Shown: positions 1 through 12,439 of the stretch, piece after piece
Position numbering within the stretch: position 1 is the first letter of the stretch
Layout of the letters: every line of letters begins with the position of its first letter
From: Apteryx mantelli
Lineage: Eukaryota > Chordata > Aves > Apterygiformes > Apterygidae
Assembly (NCBI RefSeq): GCF_036417845.1
Contig: NC_089984.1
Location: 2,480,001-2,544,000, forward strand
Direction of reading: 5' to 3'
DNA: 64,000 bases
Position numbers and translations under genes: made by a program
Notes under the pieces: generated by a model
What the model was told of the DNA's origin: nothing
The model's input: the letters and a program-made list of their open reading frames with translations, nothing else
The model's database searches: none

Positions 1-1079
1 ACATCATCTGTGATAGAGACCTACATTGAAGAGAGAAACAGGAAAATCAGATTGATATCACCTATCACATGCAGCAGTTGATCTCTGAACACTCAGAGGG
101 TTTCCCCTTAACTACGGGGAAAATGAGGTTTGCACCCACAAACCAAAAATCAACAGTATGTTATGTTCTGCTGCTGTGCACAAAGGGCAATGGCCTGTAT
201 TTGTACTGCATGCCAGGGGAAACTCTTCCCTTGAAGTTCACTTTGTCTAGGTACCACCTCCAGGATACTCAAGGTCCACAAAGTCCACACTTTGGACCAG
301 TTTGAATGAGAGCATAACTGGGTTTGGGAAAAAGGGAACCTCAGTAAAGAAGGAACTTTTTTTTGCCCATCTTAGTTGACGTGGAGAGCATGGCCTTACA
401 CTGGGATCAAGATGAAGCATAGGAAGGAGGTTTTGTACTCAGGGACTTTGAAAGGTCACTGGACAGCTGAATTAGCTGCTCCCTCCCTGCTTTTGAAACC
501 TGCTGATGCAATGAGAACTTCTTTCCTCCAAGCCTTTAATTTCAACAACACCAGCAATTAATGGGAGGCCAAATGGGGAAAAAAAAAAATCCTTGTGTGA
601 GATTGCACTTGTGTGGGATTATATTTGAGACCAACACATCCTAATGTTTGTGTGGACAAGTGAGCCAGACAGATCAGTAGAGTTTCACCACAGTCAATAG
701 TCTTCTAGTTAAGTCTAATTCAGTCAGTGGTGACTACAGAATGATTTAACTTGACCAGTCAGTGGGTATCTATTTGAATGTTAAATGACTTGCACTCTGG
801 GTTTCTTTAATTACAATTGGAGCTAAGACACTTAGCTGATATGCAGATTCTTCTATTTACACGCTTAGTTTTTAACTGACTCCCATTACTAGTAACTAGT
901 AGTGCAACATCGCATTAGACTCAGCCCCAAATAGCTTCCATCGCTGCACCTTTACTTTATGGAAAGTTTAGCCTTAATTATTTGATGAGTAATTCAATCA
1001 CTTCTTTTCTACTTAAACTCTAACAGTTGTTAAGAGAAGACTTAACAATGCTTTCAGTTGTTAAGAGGGTATAACTTAC
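1..1079. other. No gene recognised; probable intron of the NLRP3-like gene
   Basis: This stretch follows the splice donor of the NACHT exon on the minus strand, so it should be intron of that gene. Leucine-rich-repeat exons of about 170 bases are expected downstream, but I see no minus-strand LRR pattern here. They probably lie left of the window. Confidence 0.5.
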
Positions 1080-2802
1080 AGATGTGACAGCTTTGCTAGC
1101 TGTTGGTCTAAATGTTCTTCATGGTCTTCTGAGATAAATGAGCAATAGCCAAGGTCAAGTGACTCCAGTTTAGGCCCATTTTTTACACAGAATGAAAGAG
1201 CCATTTGATCAAGTTGGGTAAGACTGATGTCTCGTAAATATATTCCAGTGAAATAATCCAATGCAGTTTTCACAAAACTTCTATCTTGAATTTCATACAA
1301 ACAGTGACAAGCCTCCAAATCATGAATAAAAGCTCTCTTCTCTGCATGAACAGCTAAAGCTGTTTTGGGATTAGTTTGAAGCCATATTAGCAATTCTTGC
1401 TTAATGTCAGTTAAAATTTTGCATCCTGTTTCTTTCTCCATAGTCTTTCTTTGTTGCTCATTTAAGAGACCAAAGAGAAACCGCACAGTTAGCATGAAAT
1501 CATGTCTAGAGTTTCCATAGTTTTCTAACATTTTTTTCACATCCTTCTTAGGATCTACTGGCCATTCTCTTGTTTTGACATCATCTTCTAGTATGTAGAA
1601 CAGAGATGCAAAAAACTCTTGGACACTCAGATGAATGAAGCTGTAGGCATTTCCACAAACAATGCCCTTCTGAAAAGTGCTCTCATTCAGGAAGAGTGGG
1701 AGAGCTTCTCTCTGATTTAAAAAGAATTCATTGATTGTCTCTTCCTCAAAGAGGACTCTCTGCTTCCAGATCCCATCAACAGCCAGGCAACAAAGTCTCT
1801 TCAGGATAATGTGCAAGTTCTGTTTCAACTTGCTGCTCAGAGATTTTAGTAAGCTGGAAATATAAAGGACATATATTCCTGTAGTTGTCTTGGCAGTTTG
1901 TGCAAGATCTTCACCGCTTTCAAGTTGTTGTTTCATAACAGTACAGACAATCCAACACATGATGGGGACAAGGCACATGGTGAAGAGCATTTCATTTCCT
2001 TTGACAAACCGAAAGGCCTTTCTTCCCGCTTCCTTATTTTCAAAAAACTTAATGAAATATTCCTCCCTCTCAGCTTCTGAAAATCCCAGTATTTCAGCAG
2101 AACGTTCACACTCCAAGCACTGCTCCAGCTTCTGCAGGGCAGCTGGTCTTGTTGTGATCAGCAGGGAACATTCAGGAAGAAGACTTTTCCTAAATAAACT
2201 GCTCAGGATGATTTCCACTGGCTTCATCTCCCAGGGATCACAGCAAAGGTCATTTTGTGGTCGATCCAGGGAAAACCTCAGTTCATCGAAGCCATCAATG
2301 ATAAAGAGGAGATTTTCTGGCTTGCTCAAGATCTCTACAAGTGGTGGATTATTAGTGGGACAGCATTTGGAGATCATGTCAGCCACACTCCCCTGAGTTG
2401 TAAGATGATTACCTTCCCGACAATGTATGTAGAAAACATAATCAAACTGTCTGTAAAGCCCCCCTGATGCCCAGTCCAGCATGATCTTTCTTACTGTCAT
2501 TGTCTTCCCAATTCCTGCAGCTCCCAAGAGTGCAACAGTCTTTGGTGTCTGTCTATCCCTGTCAGGTTTAAAAAGATCACCTACAGCAATAGAAGAATTC
2601 ACTTGTTCCCGCATGACTTCTGCATGTCTCCTCCCCACAGCCATGATTTCATGTTCTTTCTTTTTCTCATGGCGATGTCCACTGACAAGAACCAGCCTTG
2701 TGTATCTGGAATTCAAAGTCACTGTCTCACCAACACGAGCATTCATGTCTTTTATCCAATGGTAATTCTTTTGTACATGTTCTCTGTACTTCATCTTGTA
2801 TT
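1080..2802 (-). CDS. NLRP3: NLRP3-like inflammasome sensor, FISNA-NACHT exon (partial gene)
   Basis: Large central exon of a PYD-NACHT-LRR protein, a cytosolic sensor that oligomerises on ATP binding and recruits ASC and caspase-1. The exon starts after a TTTGATTTAG acceptor and ends at a CATCT/GTAAGT donor. Visible are a FISNA-like start (KYREHVQKNYHWIKDMNARVGE), Walker A GAAGIGKT (about residue 189 of the joined protein), FDYVFYIHCRE, Walker B FIIDGFDEL, the sensor-like LLITTRPAAL, and the NACHT-associated segment up to a first LRR-like LESLDLGYCS. It is open over all 1,723 bases. The preceding exon ends with one base of a codon and this exon supplies two, restoring GAA, so the two exons join in frame. 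The family assignment to NLRP3/NLRP12 type is firm; strict orthology to NLRP3 is inferred. No LRR exons are in the window, so the gene is partial here. Confidence 0.88.
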
Positions 2803-3753
2803 CTAAATCAAAAACATGCAACAAAAGAACTTCAAATTAAATCCAATGTTCATTCTCCTTCTAAAATTAAAACCTTTCAACTGCAAAATTATTGTGCCCT
2901 GAGTTCATCTCATCTCTTTCATTTTAAAGTATCATTCAATAGGCCTTGTCTTCCCAGTTCTACTAACTGAAATGCCCATCACCCATCACTGAAATTCTAT
3001 CACACTTCAGGTGAACTCGATGCTAGTGCTAAGCATCTATATGATACCCACACATACCAATTCCCACCAGTGACCTCTGTAGCAGTCCCACCAGGGACCT
3101 CTGTAGCAGTACATGTTTTTTTTCAGGAGCATCTCCCAGCTACTTTCTCACTTCCGTTCTGAACCTGCTGGGGCTGCAGAACTGTGGCTAGGATCGCACT
3201 CTTTCTGGTGGTAGGTGGAGTATGCAGGGGTAAAACCCAAACACAGCTACTCCAGTGACACGTACCTTGTGCTAATGAAGCAGGTGGTAGACTGCGTCTC
3301 AGGGCTGAAAACAAAATTACATGTGACTGTTAGCAGAGCAGAATGACAGAGCCTGTCAGTGATATATGGCACATGGGGAGCAGGCAAATCCTCCTGAACT
3401 CTCTCCCTTCAGAAACTCCCCTGAAATCCCTAGGCCAAGGCAGGGCATGAAGCGCAGGCAGAGAGAATGTCTCTACAGACTCTGGTCCCTTTCCACTATT
3501 GTCCAGGAGTGGGTGGTTCTTCAGGATGTGCAGGGATTGTCTCTCAAATGGGCAGGAAGACCAATGGCAAGAGGAGACTCCATGCAATTCCATGCATGGC
3601 AAGGGAGCACACTGGGCTCCTCTGCATTTTCAGACTTCCACTAGAAATTGAGATATGCTCTCTCTCGCAGCTTTCATGAAGGTTCTCTTGCGCCTTTTCC
3701 AGGGATAATCAGAAAGAAGGAAAAGAAAGTGTCGGTAACCACAGTTTCCTTAC
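2803..3753 (-). other. Intron between the PYD and NACHT exons
   Basis: Bounded by GGAAAAG/GTAAGG (donor) and TTTGATTTAG/AA (acceptor) on the minus strand. Nothing else is recognised in its 951 bases. A short direct repeat of CCAGTGACCTCTGTAGCAGT type occurs near 3066-3110. Confidence 0.7.
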
Positions 3754-4056
3754 CTTTTCCTTTCTCCTCTTTCAGTTTAGCTGCAGTGTCTCTTTGGTTG
3801 ATCCTTTCAAGCACACAGATAGCTACATCCACAGCAAGGTCTGCTCCATAGTGGTCACACATGTGGTCTGCAAGTTTAACTGGATCATTGGCCTTCTGGA
3901 GCAAACCCTTGGAGAGATTGGCCATCCCATCATAATCAATATGTGATAACTTATACTTAAACTTCTCAAACATATCCAGCACAAGATCCTCCAGTGCTTC
4001 CAGAAGGAAATCCCTGGTATTCTTCTCTCCTGCCATCATAGTATGTCAAAGAAACC
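3754..4056 (-). CDS. NLRP3: NLRP3-like gene, first coding exon (pyrin domain)
   Basis: Encodes an N-terminal pyrin (PYD/DAPIN) death-fold domain, the ASC-binding module of NLRP proteins. Coding begins at 4039 with MMAGEKNTRDFLLEALEDL; the second ATG at 4036 is an equally possible start. The six-helix pattern runs through FEKFKYKLSHIDYDGM, LLQKANDPVKLADHM and VAICVLERINQ. The exon begins after a TTGCTGCTGTTTTCCAG acceptor, leaving about 17 bases of 5' UTR and implying an upstream non-coding exon. It ends at the AAAAG/GTAAGG donor with one base of a split codon. Reading past the donor adds a spurious low-complexity tail. It pairs in phase with the NACHT exon 951 bases downstream. Confidence 0.85.
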
Positions 4057-7000
4057 CTGGAAAACAGCAGCAATTTAAAAATAAATTCTCTCCTAAGAGA
4101 GCCACCAGGCACTCTCTGGGATGAGACTCACTAACTGTTACAGGGCAGTGGCTGCAGCCTCTGTGCACCTAGAGTCAGTCTGCACACTGCCAGAGGCAGT
4201 GTTAGCTCTCCTGTGTTATACCTCCAGAAACCTTTGGGTCTGCACCTTCTTGGCCCCAGGTGCAGTGGGATGAAATGCTCCTAGATCAGGGTGGCAGACA
4301 GGGCTTTCTCCAAGTCACATGCTGGTATGTGGATAAGGTGAATTCCCTAGTCATTCCTTTCTGAACAGCTGTTGTCAAAACCCTTGGAGGAGTTTCCACA
4401 GCAGCTGGGTAAGAGCTCACTGAGCAGTGGGATGCAGCCTGTGCATTGGCCACAAACATGCCTTTCATAGGGGACATTCTTTCACCTTTTTCTTTTGTGT
4501 GGTTTCATCTCAATGGCAAACAGTGAAGGCTCCAGGACTCACTAGGGAAAGATGAACGCGAGGATTTAGTCCCATGTCTGGACAGCAAACATGTCAGCCA
4601 AATACTGGGAGTGATGCTCTGTATTATACTTGAGCAAACTGGGTCATCCCCACCATCATTTCTGCATACACTGCTCTTCCCCCTCCACTTACTCTGATTT
4701 TGGAGTTACTTTCTGTTGGCTGGGGCGCAGGCTGTGTGATAAGTATGGCTGAACCCAGACCTGCACAGTCCAACTCTAGTAAGCAAATGTCATCGAACTC
4801 CATCCTTGGATCTGTGGAGAGCTGCAAAAACTTTTATTATGTTATATTACCCTCTGATAGTATTATTGAGGGATTAATTTTTGCTCTGTTTTAGAGCGCT
4901 ACTGCTTTTGCCAGTCATGACTATATTGTGCCATTACTTTATGCTCTTTCTGAAAACTTGTAGCTATACAATACACAAATATTGGTCTACCTTGCTTCAA
5001 AACACTAAAAATGCAAATATGTTCACCCACATTCAGCTCAGCTTTTATGAGATAAAATGGATCATCAGGGAAAGTACGTGAAGGGGCATTCTTTAGAATG
5101 TAGAAATATGGTTTGAGCTGGTGATAAGCTTGTCTGGAGTTCAGTAATTACTATTCAGCAAATACAGAGGGAGGAAAAAGAGGAACTATTTATTCTGGGA
5201 ATGTCTCAGTTCCTTACCCTCAGTTCCTTATGTGCTCAGTTCTGCTGCAAATATCCCATGCAGCAAAAGTCTACAGAAAGTTGTGGCTGCAGAAGAAGAA
5301 GAAGGCCATACTTTTACTGCTGGTGGCTAAATGTATTAAAAAAAAATTAAAAACCCACAAGCTCAAAACTGGGGGAATGGGCCTAAAGGAATTATTAAGA
5401 TGACTGACCATTCTGCACAATACCCATTAGAGAATACAGCACTGCAGAGGTGATTGTATTTGTTCCTCTTTACTTCAATCAGAATAGATAGGCCTACTAA
5501 GATTTCCATGTAAAATACAATTAAGCATTACTAAAACAATTTATTTGAAGTTTCTACTAAAAGATTTTTTCTTACATGTTTTTTTCCTTTCTTAGATTAA
5601 TTTAACCACTCCTTTGACTGTTGAGCAGAACGCAATCCCCCACCCCCACCATGTAGTTTCCCAGCACCTCTATCTTTGCTTCAAATAAAAGAAAACAACA
5701 TTCTGGTTCATCATGACATCACAAGGCTGACATTCTCAATTCTCTATAAGCCACATCAGATATTGAACCCTTTGCCCTCTTGCTCAGTGCTCTACTGCTA
5801 TCTCAGAAAGCCTGTAGCTGATGTTTGAAGAGCAAAAGTGAATGAAACAACTATTAGCATTGCTAGGAGCAGAAGGAGGGATAGTAAGTCCTTCAAAAGA
5901 GGAATTTTTGCTGACAGCGTTCTCTCCAGCACAGCCACAACCTCCTGAGAGATGAGGAAGTTCTCTGTCCTTCCTGTTCCCAGCTGCACCACACTAAGCA
6001 GAGCATTTCCGTTGTTATAAACAGAGCCAGGAAATAAAGGAAGCAATCTACAACTCTGACCCAGAGCACAGCAACTGGGTGCTGCTCCTCCTCAGCTGAT
6101 CCAACAGCAAGAAGCCTCCAAAAGGGCAGTGCCTCTCTTTGTGCCCCTCCAAGCTGTTTGCCCACTCCCAAAGCTTCTGGTGTCACTAACACTTCTTTCC
6201 TTCCTCCAAGGAAAACAAAATCCTTTTATCCTCCCCATATTGTTAATGTCTGTTCTTTGAACAGAAGAAAAAGTTCAAGCTGTGCCCAGGAAAAGAGCAG
6301 ACACATGGTTTGCTCCAACAGGCCTCCAATGACAGGCTTGGCCATCATATAGCTTAAAACAGACAAGCAAACACACAGGTAAAGAATCTGGTACTAATGC
6401 AGAGTGACCGATTCTGCAGAGAGAGGCAAGTTTGGAAGTGCAATCTAACATCTTGGCCTAGCCACACAGCATCAAATCACACACCCCTACTCCCCTATGG
6501 TGGCCAAATACAAGCACCACAGTCAGGCTGGGCAGCTTTGCAGGGGCCTGAGCACTCACTTGTCACCCTAGGACCAGTGTTCCTTGAGCAGCCCTGCTCC
6601 AGGGCAATCTCAGCTCTCCTAGAAAATGTGTTCACAACAAAAGCACCTCCTGAACCCTTCTGGCCAGGCAGAAAAGCAAGAAATCCACAGGCAGGACCAC
6701 AGAAAAGACCAAGTGCCCATGGTCACACAGCTGGGTGAATTGCTTATGACCCCCTTCTACAGGGATCACCATGTTGGGGCCTCCTCTTAAGGCTAAGGAG
6801 AGCTACATTCATGTCTCAGAGGGGCTGTTTCAGAGGCACTGGCTGATCTGCCCATGAAGCAGGAGATGCTGCTGGACTAGGGCTGGGCTCTGGGGCCAGA
6901 CTGACCTGTGTCCCATCTCCCATCTCCAGTACCTGCCCTCCAACCCTGCCTGGCCCTGGGCAGCCAGGAAAGGGCTATGCCCCTCTGCCCAGCTCAGACC

Positions 7001-9382
7001 CTTCAGGCACAACCATGGAGTGGGGCAGGATACAATCCCAGGCCCCTCCCAACCATCAGAGGTGTCCCTGCCCAGAGCACCATGGGGCAGGGGGCAATGC
7101 CCTGCAGTGCCCAACCGTGAGATGCTCACCAAGTAGTGCTATAGAGGATGTCCAACAGGAGATGGAGGTCCAAGAGTCTGTTCAAAAGGAGTGACTGGGC
7201 CAGGGAGCTGCAGAAACTTCTGATCCTTTCTCAGGCAGCACTTCACTTTTTACAGGCAACTCCACATCTGCCCTCCTTCCTTCCTTCCTCACTGGGTGCT
7301 GAGCTCCACCTCCCCCTCGCCTGTCTGACCCAGAGACTCAGAGGTGCTGTGCAGGGGTCCAGCTGCACCCGTAGTCAGCATTCCTCGCTGCTTGCAGGTC
7401 TTCGAGGAGACTTGGCAGGAAAGAGGCCCTGAGCTGGGTAAGACAAACACATTGTCTGTGAGAGACAGATCTGAAAGGATTCACTCTTCCCTGGACCCAG
7501 GGAATTGTCTTTGGAGGTGGAAGTGAATCTGCCAAAGCACAAATGATGACTTCCCAGATGATATACACAGGTAACCCCAAGAGAAACATGCTCTGTACTG
7601 AATATGATATGCTGCTTTGAAAGCAGGTCTCATGCCCACAGATGCTGTACTTGCCCTCCATGTCCCTATCACCTGTGCACCCACAACTTTATCCTCTCTC
7701 CTACCCTGGTGGAAATGACAAATCTCTCCCTTGCCCAAGGCCCAGAACACCCCTTCTTGTGTCCACTTTTCCCTTTTACTGTCGAGGGCTCATGTTCTCC
7801 CCCTGGGGCAGTGGGGATCCCAACAGTTCCTGCTACTTGTCCAGGGCTGCTGTTAGCTGAACCTCAGCCTGTTCTTTCCTGCCAGCCTTGGGTGGAAATG
7901 CACAGCCAAACTGAGAAACAAGCTAGGCTCCACTGTGCAACACAGCAGCTCCTGGGTTTCAACAGTCGAATATCAAGCAAACAGTCCTAACTCTTCCTGA
8001 GGGAGAATTTTTCACCAACCCAAGCACAAAACCCTTTCCTCCCAGCACAATTGGTCCTGTCCTCATCAAAGTACTACTGAAGCCCTCTCATCCTAAACCT
8101 CTGCGAAGTGCCTTCTAACCACTCTTTTCTCACAAGTCTAAGTGGTCACTGTGCAGGCACAGGGCAGTCTCAGAGTACCACTCCCATCCCAGAAGCTGCT
8201 CTACTGTTCCTCCCTTCTCTTGAGAAATGCGTGGTCTGGGGAGGCAGGGAGAAAAACAAACAAGTTAGCAGCTGTCCCTGAGCTCTGATGTTTGGCACGT
8301 ATACTACTCACCTCAGTTCCCAGAGCTCTTGCAAAGAGAACCTGAAATCCACACCTAGTCTCATGCACTAATACAAGGCTCTTAAACATTCAGTGTTCCT
8401 GACATACCCTGAAGTGTCTCCCATAGCCTATAACAGCAGAGGTGCCATTCACGTATTCTTTGCTGGTGACTGCCAGCCTTCACCTTCTCCTCTTAAGTCC
8501 ACTGCTCCTTCCTCTTCCATCCACACTTCTCATGTGCTCTACTTCCTGTTCTTAAGCCCATTTGTTATACTCCCTCTTTCTTTAACCATCTTGCATTTCC
8601 TGTCCCCATTTTGGCAACTCTTTACTCAGTCAATAGCTTCCTCATTCCTCTCCGGAAAATCCAGGAAGCCACAAGATGTGTCCACAAGAAATTACACTGC
8701 TTGGTCATCTGTGTTGTGAGAGGGCTGAAAGTTTCTCAGGAAGAAGGAAGGAGAAGCCAGTTGCAGGATCCAGGAGGTTGTTAACAACATATTTGTGGCT
8801 GGAAACAGGAGGACCAGAAAGCAATATTGTGTAAGGTTAAAACCATGACAAAGATGTGGTTGAAGACTTGAATCAGTAAGTGCAATAGAGAGGCAGCACG
8901 GCAGGTGTGTCCCTACTACTGGGAGAAATATGCATGTTCTGCTTTCGGGAGAGCACCATCAAGGTTGCCACTCATTTGTACTTGCACACCCTGGATCATC
9001 ATATGGGAGAAACCCGCAGGGCATGTACCTGAGGCTGCAGGTGAATTATGGCATTGGGCTCAGGGATTCCTGCCTTTCACACCCATTCCTCTTGTGCTTT
9101 GGCCTTTGGGAAATCCTTCTGTGTGGCCATTCTGCACATCAGAAACCACCTGCTCAGTCTCTGCCTGGGTAATGTCTCCCTTCATCCCAGCCCCCAGGCA
9201 ATCCATGCCTGTGTTCTGCCATGAAGTTATAGACCAACAAGGCTTCTCTAATAAGAACCTACTCCAAAACCTCTTCAGTCCCCTAAGGCCAGTGTTTCTG
9301 GGCTGATATCATGGTAACAGTGCTGTTCACAGTAATGCTGTGGACTCTGTCTCTGCTACACAAGAAACAAGGCAAAGAATGA
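4057..9382. other. Intergenic or upstream NLRP region, no gene recognised
   Basis: Over 5 kb without a supportable gene. The far upstream exon and promoter of the NLRP3-like gene should lie in the first part but cannot be placed. Short open frames occur on both strands (for example a hydrophobic one near 5798-6046, minus). None shows a domain, conserved motif or splice signals that fit together. Confidence 0.5.
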
Positions 9383-9806
9383 GAGACTTAGAGGATCTCA
9401 CTGGTTGAAGGGAACCCTGAGGGTCCCTAGTATGATCTCCAGATCAAAGTAGGAATATTGCCACCACTAGATCAGGGCAGCAATGGCTGTACTTAGCCCA
9501 ATCCTGAAGACCTGCAAGAGGGAGATTCCCCCACCTCTCTGGTGACCTGTTCCAGGGTGCACCACCCTCCTGGGGTAGAAATTTTTCCTTCTGTCCAGTC
9601 TGAACCTACCAAGTGGCAATATTTCACTGTTGCCCCTTCTTTTCTGTCTTCTACTAGTGAGGAGCATTTGTTTCTATCATCTTGACCTGTCACTATGCAC
9701 CCCTGTGAAGAGAGTAGCTCCATCTTCTAACTACCTTTTAGGTAGTGATTAAGTCCCCTCCAGCCTTGTCTTTCCTATGCTGAACAAAGTCAATTCCTTC
9801 AACGTC
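9383..9806 (-). mobile_element. Old CR1 LINE 3' fragment
   Basis: Diverged 3' end of a CR1 retrotransposon in minus orientation. The order of short blocks (GTGACCTGTTCCAGGGTGC, AGTAGCTCCATC, AAGTCCCCTCCAGCC, TTCCTTCAACGTCAAG) follows the 3' coding end and UTR of CR1 read in reverse. The final 120 bases are nearly the same as 29721-29845 in another old CR1. Confidence 0.75.
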
Positions 9807-10031
9807 AAGGGTGAGAGGACCCTGTGAGGAAGAGGCTGTCAAGAATGAGGGAGTTGCCTCTGAGGGCACAGACAGTAGTGGAGTCAGTAGAGAAAAAGAG
9901 AAAACCCTGCAAGCATCCCATCAGCACCCATGGACTGCTGTGTACCCAACTGGTTTTGTTAACGTTCCCCAAGCTGATCCTCCTCTACTGAGGGGAGAGC
10001 TTTCCTTTCCTGGAGGAAATCTGCTCCTGGG

Positions 10032-10340
10032 GGTGAATCTAATCCAATCCTCTCCTGAGGCAACATTTCCTCTTAGAAACTGGTGAGGCACTTCTCCCGG
10101 TTTGCAATAGTGCAAGTGACTGCTCTGTCGCAATGGCTGCAGCCCTGAAGGACACCAAAGACGAGAAGACCCTTGTGCTCGGAGCTGTGCAAAAGAGTAA
10201 CTCTCTCAGGCTCCGCCTAGGCGAGTTCGCCAGTTGAAGTCTAGGCAGTGAGCGGCAGGCTGTGTAGGAGAGACAGTGTGCAATCTAGGAAGAAAGGCAG
10301 ATGTGTGTCTGAGCTGCTTCTGCTGGTTTCTTCCTTGAGG
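10032..10340 (+). repeat. Left arm of a 0.3-kb inverted repeat flanking a tRNA-Lys
   Basis: About 300 bases that recur as reverse complement at 11742-12039 with few differences. The left arm carries about 11 extra bases near 10140-10150. Matching blocks include GTTTGCAATAGTGCAAGTGA, GAGAAGACCCTTGTGCTCGG and AGGCTCCGCCTAGG. The family is not recognised; it could be terminal inverted repeats of a non-autonomous DNA transposon or a local inverted duplication. Confidence 0.85.
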
Positions 10341-11517
10341 TCCTTGTGATGCTCAGAGCACAAGAACAAACACAGGCGGGTTTTCCATAGAAATCTGGGA
10401 TTGCCTTTGTTACCTTTTGAGACAGTGGCTCTGGCTGGGAGAAGTTCCTCCGGTTGCCGACTCACTCACTGGGATTGTGATACTCTGATTGCAGCCTTTC
10501 CTTTGCTGAGGCACTTTTTCACTTCCTCCTACCAAGAAGAGACTCCTAAAAGGCCGCATTCCAATAAATCCCGATTCTTCCACAGGAGGATTTCAACATA
10601 CTTCTACAAGCACTCCTACTTAGAGTGCCATCAGATTGTCAGCAAGTATCCATGCAAACCTAAAGGTGATTGAGCCGGCTGTACTAAAAGGGACCAGGAG
10701 TCTGGGAGCAGAGCAAGCCTCTCAGATGAATGCCCATAAAGGCTGCGTGCTGCTACACCCCCCCCTTCAATGGGCTGTTTGTATTTTGCCTTCCGGGTAG
10801 CATCCTGCCAGCTCCCTAGCGATGTGAATTCAAAACATTCTGAGCAATCCTCTCCAAAACAGAGAGGTGCTGTTCCAGAGGGAGCTGTGTCCTGCCAAAG
10901 CCTGCCTTGCCCCTGCCTGGACCAGCCCATCTACCCACCCTCCCCTCTCCAGAGCAGGAGGCTCTGGGCCCGGGGTCCCTGCCCCAGGGCAGAGAGCCAA
11001 AGCTCCCCAGGACTGGGCATGAAGCTTGCACTTTGGCGAGCTGCTCCGTACAGGGTCCGAGCAGGAGCAGAGAGTTTATACAGAGGTGCCTGAGCCTCTG
11101 CCATGCTGCTGCCCTGGGTGGAGATGCTCAGGCCTCTGGAAAGGCCTGCGATATACCTCTCCTGAGTGAGCTGTGTATGGAGGAGGGACTGCTCCTGCTG
11201 CCTGCCCCACTGAAAAGGCGCTACAGTAGGGACAGACGGTGCTGTGGGGCTGCAGCACCACCACTCCAGCCACCAGGAGGTGCTCAGGAGGCACCTGCTC
11301 TGCCAGGACCTTGCATGGGAGCAAAGGAAAGTGGCAAGAGAGCCTTCCAAGTGCTGGCATCGGGGCTAATGGTTTGTTAACAGCCCACCACTCCTGCAAG
11401 GTATTAATTACTGATCTAGGGTTTCCTTTTCTCTCTCTCTCTCTCTCTCTGTAGACCTTCTTAGAAAGCCCCTGGCCTGCTGGGCTCCGGAGCTGGGCTT
11501 CTTTTTTTTCCCAGGAA
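10341..11517. other. Loop of the inverted repeat, no gene recognised
   Basis: GC-rich stretch between the left arm and the tRNA. Overlapping open frames around 10,770-11,450 on both strands are what high GC gives by chance. A (CT)n run lies at about 11434-11453, and a T8 run sits just 5' of the tRNA. Confidence 0.5.
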
Positions 11518-11590
11518 GCCTGGATAGCTCAGTTGGGAGAGCATCAGACTTTTAATCTGAGGGTCCAGGGTTCAAGCCCCTGTTCAGGCG
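11518..11590 (+). tRNA. tRNA-Lys (anticodon TTT)
   Basis: A 73-base cloverleaf. The 7-bp acceptor stem begins GCCTGGA and pairs with the 3' TTCAGGC, with one G-U; the discriminator base is G. D stem GCTC/GAGC, anticodon stem TCAGA/TCTGA with loop CTTTTAA (anticodon TTT), and T arm CAGGG-TTCAAGC-CCCTG. The internal pol III boxes match the A-box (TAGCTCAGTTGG) and B-box (GGTTCAAGCCC) consensus. There is no intron and no encoded CCA. No T4 terminator follows immediately, only short T runs. The two bases that differ from the common form, in the D loop and T loop, do not break pairing, so it may be functional. Confidence 0.9.
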
Positions 11591-11741
11591 ACAGCCTTCC
11601 TCTTTACTCACTGCTTTCCCCTTTGCACAACAGGTGGCACTGCCACAACTGCGGAAGGGCAGTGCGATCCTCAGAGCCATAAATAAACTCTTTGCATCCA
11701 ACTCCTGTCTCCCACAAAAGAGGCAATCTCTCTCTATCCTT

Positions 11742-12039
11742 CCTCAAGGATGAAACCAGCACAAATAGCTCAGACACACATCTGCCTTTCTTCCTAGATT
11801 GCACACTGTCTCTCCTACGCAGCCTGCCGCTCACTACCTAGACTCCAGCTGGCGAACTCTCCTAGGCGGAGCCTGAGAGAGTTACTCTTTTGCACAGCTC
11901 CGAGCACAAGGGTCTTCTCGTCTTTGGTGTCCAGCCGTTGCGACAGAGCAGTCACTTGCACTATTGCAAACCGGGAGAAGTGCCTCACCAGTTTCTAAGA
12001 GGAAAAGTTCCCTCAGGAAAGGATTGGATTAGATTTACC
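11742..12039 (-). repeat. Right arm of the inverted repeat flanking tRNA-Lys
   Basis: Reverse complement of 10032-10340. It lacks the ~11 bases present in the left arm. The 1.4-kb loop between the arms holds the tRNA. Confidence 0.85.
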
Positions 12040-12439
12040 ACAGGAAGGCCTTGAGAAGATGAGAAAGGAGCAGCAAAAATAGATCTTGCAGGACAAGAGC
12101 CTAAGAAAATCAGGAAGTCACAAACTGCTGACGTGTGGCTTCCCTCCCCATGTGCAGGGAAGGTGAGCGCCCTCCCTGGGGGGTTGCATCCCAGGCCCGC
12201 CATTCACTACAGGGCATACAGATGGTGTTGGTGGGGATGCCCATGAAGCAAGAGCCAGAGCCAGAGCCAGGCAGCATGCTGCCCTGGTACACAGCCCCCC
12301 AAACTGGCCTCCTGCTCTACCACCTCTGTTCATGTAGCTCCGTGGACACCACACCATGGAAGGGGCACAGCCTTTCCCTCCAGGCTGAGACAAAGGTGGG
12401 GACTGGGGGTGTTCCCATTTCCCTGGAGGCTGGCAGCCC

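Noticed and set aside
1890-2806. Plus-strand open frames across the NACHT exon
   Set aside because: Antisense shadows of the NLRP coding exon.
5798-6046. Hydrophobic open frame (minus) as a transmembrane exon
   Set aside because: A Leu-rich run alone; no splice sites or family signature.
10770-11454. Many overlapping open frames on both strands
   Set aside because: GC-rich non-coding pattern; no homology recognised and frames contradict each other.
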